Part shown: piece after piece, positions 1-9,868 of the stretch
How positions within the stretch are numbered: the first letter of the stretch is position 1
How the letters are laid out: each line of letters opens with the position of its first letter
From: an uncultured Synechococcus sp.
Lineage (GTDB): Bacteria > Cyanobacteriota > Cyanobacteriia > PCC-6307 > Cyanobiaceae
DNA: 45,652 nucleotides
Direction: 5' to 3'
Assembly (NCBI GenBank): GCA_913048995.1
Contig: CAJWXK010000003.1
Span: 1 to 45,652 of the forward strand
Program-made: the position numbers and the translations under genes
Notes under the pieces: generated by a model
The model's database searches: none
The model's input: only the letters and a program-made list of their open reading frames with translations
Told to the model about the DNA's origin: nothing

Positions 1-551
1 CCTACGCCTTCTCAACGGAGAATTGGTCGCGGCCGGGTGAGGAGGTCAGCTTCTTGATGACCTTGTTCGAGCAGGTGTTGGCGCGCGAGCTTGAGGCGCT
101 GCAGCAGGAGCAGGTTCGTATTCGTTTTCTGGGGGATCTCTCGGCTTTGCCTGATGGCCTGCAGTCGCTGATCGCCCAGGCCACCGAGCGCTCCGCCTCC
201 AATGTCGGGATCCATTTCAATGTCTGCACCAACTACGGCAGCCGCAGCGAGCTTGTGCAAGCAACCCGTGCCCTGGCAAGGCGGGTACAGGCCGGTGAGT
301 TAGATCCTGAGGCCATTGATGAGAACCTGCTGGCTGCTGAATTGCATACCGCCGGTGAGGTGGATCCTGACCTCCTCATCCGCACCAGCGGTGAGCACCG
401 CCTCAGCAACTTTTTGCTTTGGCAGCTGGCCTACGCGGAGCTGCATGTGACCGATGTGCTTTGGCCTGATTTTGATGCTGACGCCCTCACCCTGGCGCTG
501 CAGGATTATCAAGGTCGTCAGCGCCGCTTTGGCGGGGTGGAGGAGAGCTGA
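1..551 (+). CDS. uppS: Isoprenyl transferase (undecaprenyl diphosphate synthase family), 5' truncated by window edge
   Basis: Frame open from base 3: [11 protein letters not shown]...; motifs [12 protein letters not shown] and [27 protein letters not shown] are typical of UppS. Confidence 0.95.
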   Translation, partial: YAFSTENWSRPGEEVSFLMTLFEQVLARELEALQQEQVRIRFLGDLSALPDGLQSLIAQATERSASNVGIHFNVCTNYGSRSELVQATRALARRVQAGELDPEAIDENLLAAELHTAGEVDPDLLIRTSGEHRLSNFLLWQLAYAELHVTDVLWPDFDADALTLALQDYQGRQRRFGGVEES

Positions 552-1546
552 TGAGCTCAGAGATGAATTCGGTGCTTGAGCGCTACGACTGGAGTCTGGA
601 GGAGATCGAGGCTCTGCTTGAACTGCCGCTGGTCGACCTGCTCTGGAGGGCGCAGCAAGTGCACCGGGAGGCTCATCCCGGCGGCTATCACGTTCAGCTG
701 GCGTCGCTGTTAAGCGTCAAAACTGGCGGTTGCGAGGAGGACTGCGCCTATTGCCCTCAGTCGTTGCATCACAGCAGTGATGTGACTGGCCAGCCTGAAC
801 TGCAGCTGCAGGTCGATGGGGTGCTCGAGCGAGCTCGAGCTGCGCGCCAGGCCGGTGCCCACCGTTTCTGCATGGGGTGGGCTTGGCGTGAGATCCGTGA
901 GGGGGCTCCCTTTGAGGCGATGCTGCAGATGGTTCGTGGCGTGCGCGAGCTGGGCATGGAAGCCTGCGTCACCGCCGGCATGCTCACCGAATCCCAGGCA
1001 GAACGGCTCTCTGAAGCAGGCTTGACCTCCTACAACCACAACCTCGATACCAGCCCGGAGCATTACGACCGGATCATCACCACTCGCACCTATCAAGAAA
1101 GATTGGAGACGCTGCAGCGAGCTCGTGATGCGGGTATCAGCCTCTGCTGCGGCGGCATCATCGGTATGGGGGAATCACGGCGCGACCGTGCCTCTCTCTT
1201 GCAGGTTCTGGCAGGACTGAACCCACATCCGGAGAGCGTACCGATCAATGGCTTGGTGGCTGTGGAGGGTACGCCGCTCGAAGGCCAGGAGCCTTGGCAA
1301 CCCCTGGAACTGGTACGCATGGTGGCTGTGGCCAGAATCCTGATGCCCAAGGCTCGGGTTCGCCTCAGTGCTGGCCGTGAGCGACTGACCCAAGAAGCTC
1401 AGATTCTTTGCCTGCTGGCCGGTGCCGATTCGATCTTCTATGGCGATAGTTTGCTGACCACCAGTAACCCAGCGGTGCAGGCCGATCAGGCCTTGCTGGC
1501 CGCTGCTGGGGTGGCCAGCAGCCTTGAGGCATCAGCAGCAGCCTGA
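551..1546 (+). CDS. bioB: Biotin synthase (radical SAM)
   Basis: [11 protein letters not shown] Fe-S motif, [19 protein letters not shown]. Confidence 0.97.
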   Translation: MSSEMNSVLERYDWSLEEIEALLELPLVDLLWRAQQVHREAHPGGYHVQLASLLSVKTGGCEEDCAYCPQSLHHSSDVTGQPELQLQVDGVLERARAARQAGAHRFCMGWAWREIREGAPFEAMLQMVRGVRELGMEACVTAGMLTESQAERLSEAGLTSYNHNLDTSPEHYDRIITTRTYQERLETLQRARDAGISLCCGGIIGMGESRRDRASLLQVLAGLNPHPESVPINGLVAVEGTPLEGQEPWQPLELVRMVAVARILMPKARVRLSAGRERLTQEAQILCLLAGADSIFYGDSLLTTSNPAVQADQALLAAAGVASSLEASAAA

Positions 1547-2457
1547 TGGACAGCGGTTCGCCGCAGCTGGTGGCGGCCTTCTACCGCTTTGCGCCCCTGG
1601 AGGCTTTAGGGCCTCTGCGCGCTGAGCTGCAGCAGCTCGGCACGCAGCACCAGGTGTTGGGCACGGTGTTGTTGGCTGAGGAAGGGGTGAACGGCACGGT
1701 CTGTGGTCCTGAGGCGGGAGTGGAGGCCTTGCTGGCGCGGTTGCGTTCTGAGCCTGGTCTGGAACCTCTGCAGGAGAAGCGCAGCTGGTGCGAGGAACCC
1801 TGTTTTCTGCGTTTCAAGGTGCGGCTGAAGCAGGAAATCGTGACCATGGGTCTCGCTGAGGTGGATCCCACGGCGCAGGTGGGGACCTATGTGCCACCGG
1901 AGCAGTGGAATGCATTGATCGCTGACCCGACCACATTGGTCATCGATACCCGCAACCGCTACGAGGTGGGTGTGGGCAGCTTTGACGGTGCGATTGACCC
2001 TGGCACCGAGAGCTTTCGGGAGTTCCCCCATTGGGCTGCTGAGCAGTTGCGACCGTTAATGCAGGAGCGTGGAGCGACGAAGTTGGCACTGTTCTGTACC
2101 GGTGGCATTCGCTGTGAGAAGGCCACGGCTCATTTGCTGCAGCAGGGTTTTGATCAGGTTCATCATTTAGAAGGTGGCATCCTGCGCTATCTCGAGCAGG
2201 TGCCACAGGTCCAGAGTCGCTGGCAGGGGGAGTGCTTTGTTTTTGATCGCCGGGTGGCCCTTAATCATCAGCTTGAACCTGGTGAGCATCGGCTTTGCCA
2301 CGCCTGCGGGCTGCCGCTGACACCTCAAGAGTGCCAGCTGCCCAGCTATGTGAAGGGTGTGAGTTGCCTGCACTGCATTGATCGCTTCAGCGATGAAGAT
2401 CGACAACGCTTCACCCAACGCCAGCAACAGCTCGAGCGTGGAGATATCTGGACTTAG
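1546..2457 (+). CDS. trhO: tRNA uridine(34) hydroxylase / rhodanese-domain protein (YceA/TrhO family)
   Basis: Rhodanese domain with LFCTGGIRCEKA; N-terminal AEEGVNGTVCG; C-terminal Cys-rich region. Confidence 0.9.
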   Translation: MDSGSPQLVAAFYRFAPLEALGPLRAELQQLGTQHQVLGTVLLAEEGVNGTVCGPEAGVEALLARLRSEPGLEPLQEKRSWCEEPCFLRFKVRLKQEIVTMGLAEVDPTAQVGTYVPPEQWNALIADPTTLVIDTRNRYEVGVGSFDGAIDPGTESFREFPHWAAEQLRPLMQERGATKLALFCTGGIRCEKATAHLLQQGFDQVHHLEGGILRYLEQVPQVQSRWQGECFVFDRRVALNHQLEPGEHRLCHACGLPLTPQECQLPSYVKGVSCLHCIDRFSDEDRQRFTQRQQQLERGDIWT

Positions 2458-2872
2458 TACTCAAAAGTAGTGCGGCGAATCGGCTGTGGAGAGATCAGTG
2501 CTCCATTGCCTATCTTTTTCCTTGACCACACGGGCTGCAGCAAAGCTCAGGTCTGCTTGTTTTTGCCTAGAGCAGCACCCAGTATCTGAAATTGTCGCGG
2601 TTGTTCCTGTTGGGAGAGATTGAAATGCGTGGCTGCCTTCTGCTGCCTTTTTGGATTTATTCAGACGAAGCCTGCCGAAGATCGAGCGGATGCCCTTTGC
2701 CTGGCAAGCTCTTAAGCGCTTTACCAATCCTTTAAGTCTCCTTTGCCTGATTTTGACTGGTTCATAATCCCGGCATTAAAATATTTTTACCTAATGCTAT
2801 CCAGGTCACAACTTGTTCTGATTAGTTTTTAGGCTCGATTTCGTCAAGTCCAAAAGCCTCAGCCCACACTGT

Positions 2873-3481
2873 TTGATTGCACCTCAGATGTCTCTCAGCT
2901 ACACAGTCGGTGAAGCCTGCGCTCCAGTGGCGCTCAAGGCCGGGCAGTCTTTGATGCTCCCAAGCTCGCCTAAAGAGTCTGCAAGCTGCCTTGAAGTGAT
3001 TGAAGGGTTTGCCAGGCTGTATTGGACTGGGGAGGGCCCCGGCGACATAACACTTGCTTTTTTGCAGGCAGGTGATCATGTTCCTGCTCGCCATTTATGT
3101 GGTGGAGGGATCTGTATTGAAGCGCTAACGCCACTTTCCCTGAGCCTGGAGGGATTTATAGATCGTGATCTAGAGATGGATGTCGTGTCTGATTGGACCT
3201 TCCAGCTCTTGCGTATTCATCACCTTGGATCTGCGGAAAATCGCTTAAATGGCTTGTTCATACTGCTGGTGAATCGTCTTGGCAGGCGCTGTGGCGATTG
3301 GTGTTCACTACCGTTCTCACTGAGTCATGATCGAATTGGTGAATTAATAGGCACAACACGTGTGACGTCAACACGTTTAATTTCAAAGCTTCGACATGGT
3401 CAAATGCTTAATGCATCGTTTAGGGGCGGTCAATCGCAATTTTCTGCATCACTCATTGAATGTGAGTCGATGGCGAGTTGA
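2873..3481 (+). CDS. Crp/Fnr-family transcriptional regulator
   Basis: cNMP-binding-like beta-roll followed by C-terminal HTH (HDRIGELIGTTRVTSTRLISKLR). Start may be at 2888. Confidence 0.75.
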   Translation: MIAPQMSLSYTVGEACAPVALKAGQSLMLPSSPKESASCLEVIEGFARLYWTGEGPGDITLAFLQAGDHVPARHLCGGGICIEALTPLSLSLEGFIDRDLEMDVVSDWTFQLLRIHHLGSAENRLNGLFILLVNRLGRRCGDWCSLPFSLSHDRIGELIGTTRVTSTRLISKLRHGQMLNASFRGGQSQFSASLIECESMAS

Positions 3482-3805
3482 TGAGCCATGACCAGCTTTG
3501 CTAGCGCCAAGATCTTTGTATTGGGAAGTGGTCTGCCACAGGGTCGCAGAGGTTGATTTGTGTTGCTTCATTGGCTCCAAAGCTGGCTGAGCCAGCTCCA
3601 TATGCTTTGACTGCTGGGAGAAAGCCCTGGTTACTGCAGCGCCTACCTGAGTTTTGGGCTGTGCTGTCTCCCTGTCTCCCCTAGTGGTCAGACTGGTTTG
3701 AGCCATTTCTGTGCTCTCTCCACCATTGAACCGTTGTTCTGACCCGGTGCTTGCTCTGCTTCATTGGTCGCATCTCAGCCATGGTTTGGCTTTAGGGCGC
3801 TGGGC

Positions 3806-4747
3806 ATGATCCACTACAGCTTCCGCCGTTGTCCCTATGCGATTCGGGCTCGTTTGGCCCTGCTCCAAGCGGGGTTGCATCCGCAACTGCGCGAGGTGGA
3901 TCTCAAGTGCAAACCGCCAGAATTGCTATCAGCCTCATCCAAGGGCACGGTACCGGTAATGGTCAGTCGTGATGGCTTCGTCATCGACGAGAGTCTGGAG
4001 CTGATGCGGTGGGCGTTGGGTCAGCGTGATCCTGACGGCTGGCTTGAGAGTGATGGTTCTCCTGAGGTTGAAGCTCTACTTGCTCAGAACGATGGTCCCT
4101 TCAAGCACCATCTCGATCGCTTCCGCTATCCCGACCGCTATGACAACACCAATGGCGCGGACCACCGTGAGAAGGCCCTCGAGATCCTGAGGCAGTGGAA
4201 TCAGCGATTGGAGCATTACCCATGGTTGTTGGGTTCGCGCCCGTCCCTTGTGGACATGGCCCTGCTGCCGTTTGTACGGCAATTCCGCCACAGCGATCCT
4301 GAGGGATTTGATGCCGAGTTGGATTTGCAGCCGCTGCAGCGCTGGGTGCAACGCTTCCTCTCCTCACAGGCCCTTTCTGTGGTGATGGAATGGCCTTGGG
4401 CGTCGCGCCAGCGCTGGAACTCTCCCAGTTGGCTGTACCACCTGGCGCTGACGGATGAGTGGCAGCAGGCCAAGCGTCAGGGAAGCTATGAACGCTCAAC
4501 GCGGGGTCGTTCTCTGCAAGAGGAGGGCTTCATTCACCTCAGCAGCGCCCATCAACTGGATGCCACGTATAAGCGCTTCTACAGCGACCTCGGCCAGGTG
4601 GTGTTGCTCACCATCGACCCCAATCAACTGCCTGTTAATCAGCTCAAGCATGAGCCTATCCCCAGTGGTGAAACTTTTCCCCACCTCTACGCTCCGCTTC
4701 CGCTGACGGCTGTGCTGGCTGCTGATCGCTACCGGAGCGCGCCATGA
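3806..4747 (+). CDS. Glutathione S-transferase fused to a C-terminal DUF952-like domain
   Basis: N-terminus MIHYSFRRCPYAIRARLALLQAGL (GST thioredoxin fold); C-terminus WLYHLALTDEWQQAKRQGSYERS...EEGFIHLSSAHQL...GETFPHLYAPLPL (DUF952-like). Longer ORF starts at 3764. Confidence 0.8.
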   Translation: MIHYSFRRCPYAIRARLALLQAGLHPQLREVDLKCKPPELLSASSKGTVPVMVSRDGFVIDESLELMRWALGQRDPDGWLESDGSPEVEALLAQNDGPFKHHLDRFRYPDRYDNTNGADHREKALEILRQWNQRLEHYPWLLGSRPSLVDMALLPFVRQFRHSDPEGFDAELDLQPLQRWVQRFLSSQALSVVMEWPWASRQRWNSPSWLYHLALTDEWQQAKRQGSYERSTRGRSLQEEGFIHLSSAHQLDATYKRFYSDLGQVVLLTIDPNQLPVNQLKHEPIPSGETFPHLYAPLPLTAVLAADRYRSAP

Positions 4748-5244
4748 GGCTCACCCTTGACCAGATTGAAGAGCAGGCGTCGGCCAGGCAGCTTCTGTTG
4801 CGTCTTCAGCTTGGTGGTGCTGGTCCCTTGAAAACTCTGCGTGTGGTTGTGGCCCGCCGCAGCGGCGAGCAGAGCCTGGATCTGCTCGGTGAACTCAAGG
4901 GTTGGTGCACACCCCAGCGCGAGGGCCTGCGGCTTGACACGATGCGGGTTCAAGGTATAGACACCCATGATGTGGGTCTGTTGATCTGGGCGGCCACCTT
5001 TGCTTGGGCTCTAGAGACCACCCCTTGCCGTGTGGCCTGGCTCCTGGCCATTCGTGATGACCCCCAGCAGCACCGCCGACTGGTGCGTTATTTCAAGCAA
5101 TTGGGATTTAGATCAAAGCGGGAGCTTGGTGCGGCGGTCTGGGATTTGCCGCGGCGCCTGATCTGGGGTGGCTCGGGCCTGCTGATGGAGGGTGATTGCG
5201 CCGAGGGGCTGATGCGCTGCGGGCGCAGGCTTCAGCTGCGGTGA
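4744..5244 (+). CDS. Conserved hypothetical protein
   Basis: 166-aa ORF overlapping the preceding stop (ATGA). Confidence 0.7.
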   Translation: MRLTLDQIEEQASARQLLLRLQLGGAGPLKTLRVVVARRSGEQSLDLLGELKGWCTPQREGLRLDTMRVQGIDTHDVGLLIWAATFAWALETTPCRVAWLLAIRDDPQQHRRLVRYFKQLGFRSKRELGAAVWDLPRRLIWGGSGLLMEGDCAEGLMRCGRRLQLR

Positions 5245-5693
5245 TAAGGACTCCCTTGCAGGATTGTGCTTGCTCGGTAGAGCTGCTCCATCAGCACTAG
5301 GCGCGCGAGCTCATGGGGCAAGGTCAGAGCTGAGAGCGACAGCAGGAGATCGGCTTGCTGCCGCAGGGTTGTGGCGTGGCCATCGGCCCCTCCGATCACC
5401 AGCGCGACCCGATCGGAAGTCCAGCTGCTGAGCAGTTCTGCGAACTTCAATGAATCCAGTGTTTGGCCCTCCTCGCTGAGCAGCACCAGCCGTTCGCCGG
5501 GTTTTCTGGCCTGGCGTACCGCCTCGGCTTCCTTGGCCTGGGTGCTGTCTTTGAGCTCTACGACCTCAAGTCCGGGAAGCCGCTTGGCGTAAAACGCCAC
5601 TCCTTCCGCCAACCAGGACCGTTTGAGCTTGCCAATCGTCAGCACCCGGATGCGATTGGGTTGCAGCAGGGCCATGACCAATCTCAGCATCAC
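5232..5693 (-). CDS. rlmH: 23S rRNA (pseudouridine1915-N3)-methyltransferase
   Basis: RVLTIGKLKRSWLAEGVAFYAKRL, VLLSEEGQTLDS, LVIGGADGH, LPHELARLVLMEQLYRA. Confidence 0.95.
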   Translation of the reverse strand: MMLRLVMALLQPNRIRVLTIGKLKRSWLAEGVAFYAKRLPGLEVVELKDSTQAKEAEAVRQARKPGERLVLLSEEGQTLDSLKFAELLSSWTSDRVALVIGGADGHATTLRQQADLLLSLSALTLPHELARLVLMEQLYRASTILQGSPYHRS

Positions 5694-5854
5694 GGATCAC
5701 CGCTAGCACCACGCCAAAAAGAAGGTCAGTGGATCCTCGGGGGCAATCAGACCGCCTGACCAAAATCAGCATGAATGCCTAATGCGGCAGAACGGTGGCC
5801 ATGGCTACCTTTTGATCTCTGTGGTCGTCACACGCTCCACCCCGTTCAAGCCAT

Positions 5855-6040
5855 TTGGTGTCTGGCCCGCGTTGTTTGGGAGGGCCAGCACTCCACTATC
5901 CCTTCGCGCTGCTATCTGTGCTGTTCTGGTTCACCTCACTGCTGCGTCGCTGGTCTGAAGCCGTCAATGCTGAGGTGGGTCCCAATGCCGCCATGCACGA
6001 TGTGATTCGTGATGGGATTTACCCACGCAATGCCCGCTGA
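5855..6040 (+). CDS. Possible small membrane-associated protein
   Basis: TTG-start ORF: YPFALLSVLFWFTSLLRRWSEAVNAEVGPNAAMHDVIRDGIYPRNAR. Protein-like composition, start uncertain. Confidence 0.4.
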   Translation: MVSGPRCLGGPALHYPFALLSVLFWFTSLLRRWSEAVNAEVGPNAAMHDVIRDGIYPRNAR

Positions 6041-6049
6041 GGTCTTTCT

Positions 6050-6958
6050 TCAGCCGGCAGCGTGATAGCTGCTGCGCACGAGCGGACCGCTGCGCACATC
6101 AGCAAATCCAAGCTCACCTGCGATCCTGCCGAGCTGCTCAAATTCATCAGGGTGCCAGTAGCGAGCAACAGGAATGTGGGCCAGTGATGGCCTCAGGTAC
6201 TGCCCCAGGGTCAGCCGCTGGCAGTCCACGCTCCGCAGCGCCTGCATGGTCGCCACCACCTCATCGAAGCTTTCCCCCAGACCAAGCATCAGTCCTGATT
6301 TGGTTGGGATCGATGGTGCAAGCTCTCTAGAGGCAGCCAGTAGTCCTAAAGAGTGCTTCCAACTGGCACCGCGTCGAACTTCTCCTTGCAGACGCTCGAC
6401 GGTTTCCAGGTTGTGGTTAAAGCACACGGGTTGCGCATCGAGCACCGTCTGTAGGCGCCGGCGTTGAGCGTTGAGCCCAGCGCTTTCATCACGGTGTCCG
6501 CCCCAGAAGTCAGGGGTGAGCACCTCGATTCCGATCAGGGGGTTGCGGCCTCGGATGGCCGCCATGGCGTTGGTGAAGAGGCTGGCGCCATGGTCGCTCT
6601 GGTCGTCGCGGGCCACAGCGGTAAGTACCACGTAGCGCAGCTTCAGTGTCTCAACCGCCTCGGCGACCCGCTCAGCCTCGAGGGGGTCGAGGGCGACGGG
6701 GGCCTGGCCTTTCTCCACCTGGCAGAAGGCGCAGCTGCGGGTGCAAATCGGTCCCCCCAAAAGGAAGGTGGCGGTGCCGGCGGCATAGCACTCACCTCGG
6801 TTGGGACAGCGCCCCTCCTCGCAGATGGTGTGCAGCCGTTGCTGTTTGACAACGCCCTGCACTGCTTCCAGCTCGCTGGCGTTGCCGATTGGTCGGCGCA
6901 GCCATTCCGGCAGCCGCTCCGTAGGAGCGATGGAGCTGTAGCGGGTGGAGCGGATCAC
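6050..6958 (-). CDS. lipA: Lipoyl synthase
   Basis: [34 protein letters not shown] cluster motifs; the provided ORF runs N-terminally into recR, so the likely start is GTG at 6958. Confidence 0.93.
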   Translation of the reverse strand: MIRSTRYSSIAPTERLPEWLRRPIGNASELEAVQGVVKQQRLHTICEEGRCPNRGECYAAGTATFLLGGPICTRSCAFCQVEKGQAPVALDPLEAERVAEAVETLKLRYVVLTAVARDDQSDHGASLFTNAMAAIRGRNPLIGIEVLTPDFWGGHRDESAGLNAQRRRLQTVLDAQPVCFNHNLETVERLQGEVRRGASWKHSLGLLAASRELAPSIPTKSGLMLGLGESFDEVVATMQALRSVDCQRLTLGQYLRPSLAHIPVARYWHPDEFEQLGRIAGELGFADVRSGPLVRSSYHAAG

Positions 6959-6968
6959 GAGACCTGTT

Positions 6969-7580
6969 TCACTCCACAGTCCTACGACCTTCCAGGGCTC
7001 GGGCGAGGGTGACATCGTCGGCGTATTCCAGTTCACTGCCCATCGGCAGGCCGTAGGCGATGCGACTGACCTGGCAGAAGGATTTGAGCAAACGGGCCAG
7101 ATAGAGGCTGGTGGTGTCACCCTCGACACTGGGGGTCAGCGCCAGGATCACCTCTTGCACATTCTCTGGATCAAGCCGCTGCAGCAATTGCTGGATCGAT
7201 AAGGCCTCTGGGCCGATTCCATCCATCGGCGAGATCAGGCCGCCGAGCACGTGATAGCTGCCTTTGAATTCACGGGTGCGTTCTAGAGCCAGCAGGTCCC
7301 GTGAGTCGGCTACCACGCAGATCACTCCGATGTTGCGCTCGGGGTTGCGGCAGATGTCGCAGAGCGGGTCTGCGGAAAGGTGACCGCAGCGCTGGCACTG
7401 TCCCACCTGTTGCCGCGCCGCGAGCAGGGCATCAGCGAACGCGCGGCTCTGCTCCTCAGGCTGGCGCAGCAGATGCAAAGCCAGGCGCTGGGCTGTGCGC
7501 GGACCGATGCCAGGCAGCCGTTCAAACTGCTCGATCAGCCTGGCTAGGGGGCGGGTGAAGACAGTCAGCGCCGTGCTCAA
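6969..7580 (-). CDS. recR: Recombination mediator protein RecR
   Basis: [24 protein letters not shown], four-Cys zinc finger, Toprim domain [17 protein letters not shown]. Confidence 0.96.
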   Translation of the reverse strand: MSTALTVFTRPLARLIEQFERLPGIGPRTAQRLALHLLRQPEEQSRAFADALLAARQQVGQCQRCGHLSADPLCDICRNPERNIGVICVVADSRDLLALERTREFKGSYHVLGGLISPMDGIGPEALSIQQLLQRLDPENVQEVILALTPSVEGDTTSLYLARLLKSFCQVSRIAYGLPMGSELEYADDVTLARALEGRRTVE

Positions 7581-7642
7581 GCTGGCCGGAATCTAGGCAG
7601 GCCATCACGCCACAATGGTGCGCACTTGGGCCGAGTTCTTCC

Positions 7643-8200
7643 GTGGCACTTTCTCGCCTCTCTCGCTGGCTGCGAGCACTCCTGCCCCTGTTGCTGGCGG
7701 TGTTGTTGGTGAGCTGCTCAGCTTCTGCCGCAGGCTTGCAGCGTTTCAGCAGCCCTGATGGGCGTTACGCCTTTCTCTACCCCATGGGCTGGAATCGCGT
7801 GTCTGTCTCTAATGGTCCTGAGGTCGTGTTTCACGATCTGATCAACAGTGACGAGACGCTCAGCTTGGTGATTGCTCCGGTTGATCCGCAGAAAAAGTTG
7901 GAGGATTTAGGCAGTGTTGTCGCTGTAGGTGAGAAGCTGCGCAGCACTGTGATTGCCCCTCCGGGCAGCGGTCGCGAGGCCGAACTGGTGGAAGCCAGTG
8001 AACGCGAGGATCTGGGCCGCACCTTCTACGACCTGGAGTATGAGGTGCACCTGGCCGATCGCGACCGTCATGAGCTCGCCACGGTGGTGGCTGATAAGGG
8101 CCAGCTCTACACCCTGGCGGCCAGCACCAATGAAGCCCGCTGGGACAAAGTGGAAGCCATGTTCCATCAGGTGATCAGTTCGTTCACCTTGAATTACTGA
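7643..8200 (+). CDS. psbP: PsbP-family photosystem II lipoprotein (CyanoP)
   Basis: Lipobox LVSCS; FSSPDGRYAFLYPMGWNRV; C-terminal RWDKVEAMFHQVISSFTL. Confidence 0.88.
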   Translation: MALSRLSRWLRALLPLLLAVLLVSCSASAAGLQRFSSPDGRYAFLYPMGWNRVSVSNGPEVVFHDLINSDETLSLVIAPVDPQKKLEDLGSVVAVGEKLRSTVIAPPGSGREAELVEASEREDLGRTFYDLEYEVHLADRDRHELATVVADKGQLYTLAASTNEARWDKVEAMFHQVISSFTLNY

Positions 8201-8450
8201 AATCTGGTCAGAACTTTGTCTTGGAAAATCAGTGCTGAGGTTCATCAATTCTGAATCTGCCTTGATGTGTTGATTTGGTCATGGCATTTGCGAAGTGATG
8301 TGTAATTTTGTTTGCTCTGCTCGGTTCAGGCCCAATTCAACTGCTTGTCACTTTTGATCCTTTGCCCTGTTCCAGAATCTTGCCTGAGTATTGCCAGATG
8401 AGCTGACCACGCTAGTGTCGGTCGACAAAAAGGCTGGACATTGTCCCCCA

Positions 8451-8543
8451 ATGGCTTATTACCTGTTCTTTATCGCCGTTCTTCTGATTGCTCTGATTTG
8501 TGGTCTCGCTTCTCGTGTTGTGGCTGAGAAATACTGGATGTGA
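8451..8543 (+). CDS. Candidate 30-aa single-TM small protein
   Basis: ATG ORF not in the supplied track: MAYYLFFIAVLLIALICGLASRVVAEKYWM*; lies in a 530-bp gap. Confidence 0.45.
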   Translation: MAYYLFFIAVLLIALICGLASRVVAEKYWM

Positions 8544-8734
8544 TTGTTTAAAAGCTTTTGACATGGTCCAGCTGATTGTTGGTTAAGACGTTGTCTTTTC
8601 TTTTGGTTGGTTCAATGCTCTCTTGGTAGTCAGCCTGGATTGGTTTGTACCGTATCTAGGCCTTCCTGTTGGTGAGGTCGTGCCCAACCAAGCTTGCAAG
8701 TGTTGTTAGATATTTATTCATGTTGGCTGGATGA

Positions 8735-9868
8735 ATGGCAGTGGGCGTTCCCAGTTCGTTGAACTTTCTGGTGGTTGGTGGTGGCCTTGGTGGTGCGCTG
8801 CTGGCGCTGCATTTGGCAGAAGCCGGCGCCCAGGTGGAGCTGGCCGGCGGACCAATGTCGGCTGGCGCAACTGGTTGGAGCTACGGCGGAGTGCCCTGGT
8901 GGGGTGTGGGCAGTGATGAGCTCGGACAGCTGTTGGCCACTGCCCCTTCCCATTGGCACGCTTTGCAAGATCGCTGTGGTGATTTAGGTGTCAACAGCTG
9001 CAATCTCTGGCTGCATTGGTCTGAGCTCGATTCCTCCGCTGCTGTGGCAGCTGCTCGAGCTGCTTTAGACGCGTTACCGCAGCAACCGCGGCTTGAACAT
9101 CTCAGCGCTGAAGACCTATGGAGCGCTGAACCACTCTGTCAAGGAGCTGCGCTGGGCGGAGCCATACAGATGCCCTACTTGAGAGTGGATCCTGATGGCT
9201 TTCAGCGCGGGATCGATCAAGCCTTGCAGCGCTTGGGCGTGACTCGGTTGCCACCGCTTGATGCGGCATCACTGAGCCAACGGCTCGAGTATGTCGATGC
9301 AGCTGTGCTCTGCGCAGGTGCCTTGTCGGCGCCTCTGCTGCAGCAACTTGATCTGCCCCGGCCATCAGTGTTGCGCTTTAGCTGGGCTGGCGTCCTTCAA
9401 ATCGAGCGCCTGCAGCTGACGAGCAAGACAATCATCATGCCGCTCCTGGGGCAGCGGCGTCAGCGGCAGCTTGCCGATGCCGGCCAGGCACTGGTGCTGG
9501 ATCCCGGCATCTGCCCAGGACCTGGTGGCGGGATCTTGATCGGACAGACCTCATGGTTTGACCAGTCCTTGGAGCATTCACCTGAGCCACAGGCGGAGCA
9601 GCAGCGCTTGATGGCCGCTGGTCAAGGCTTGTTGCCTCAACTCCCCTCTGCAGCTTGTTCAGCGGCAAGGCTTCATCAGCGGCCCGTGGCCTACACCACT
9701 GATCTCTTGCCACTGATGGGTCCGCTTCCGGAGTGCAGCAAGCTTCACCTGTTTACTGGCTTCAGTGTTGCTTTTGTTCAAGCGCCGGTGCTGGCTCCCT
9801 TGATGGCGCAAGCGCTCTTGACGGGTGACTGGAAGCCGCTCAGCTGCTTTGGTTTGCTGAATAGGTGA
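8735..9868 (+). CDS. FAD-dependent oxidoreductase (DAO/glycine-oxidase-like)
   Basis: N-terminal dinucleotide-binding FLVVGGGLGGALLALHLAEAGAQVEL; C-terminal TDLLPLMGPLP. Confidence 0.82.
   Translation: MAVGVPSSLNFLVVGGGLGGALLALHLAEAGAQVELAGGPMSAGATGWSYGGVPWWGVGSDELGQLLATAPSHWHALQDRCGDLGVNSCNLWLHWSELDSSAAVAAARAALDALPQQPRLEHLSAEDLWSAEPLCQGAALGGAIQMPYLRVDPDGFQRGIDQALQRLGVTRLPPLDAASLSQRLEYVDAAVLCAGALSAPLLQQLDLPRPSVLRFSWAGVLQIERLQLTSKTIIMPLLGQRRQRQLADAGQALVLDPGICPGPGGGILIGQTSWFDQSLEHSPEPQAEQQRLMAAGQGLLPQLPSAACSAARLHQRPVAYTTDLLPLMGPLPECSKLHLFTGFSVAFVQAPVLAPLMAQALLTGDWKPLSCFGLLNR

Noticed and set aside
6464-7012. 182-aa plus-strand ORF
   Set aside because: Antisense to lipA.
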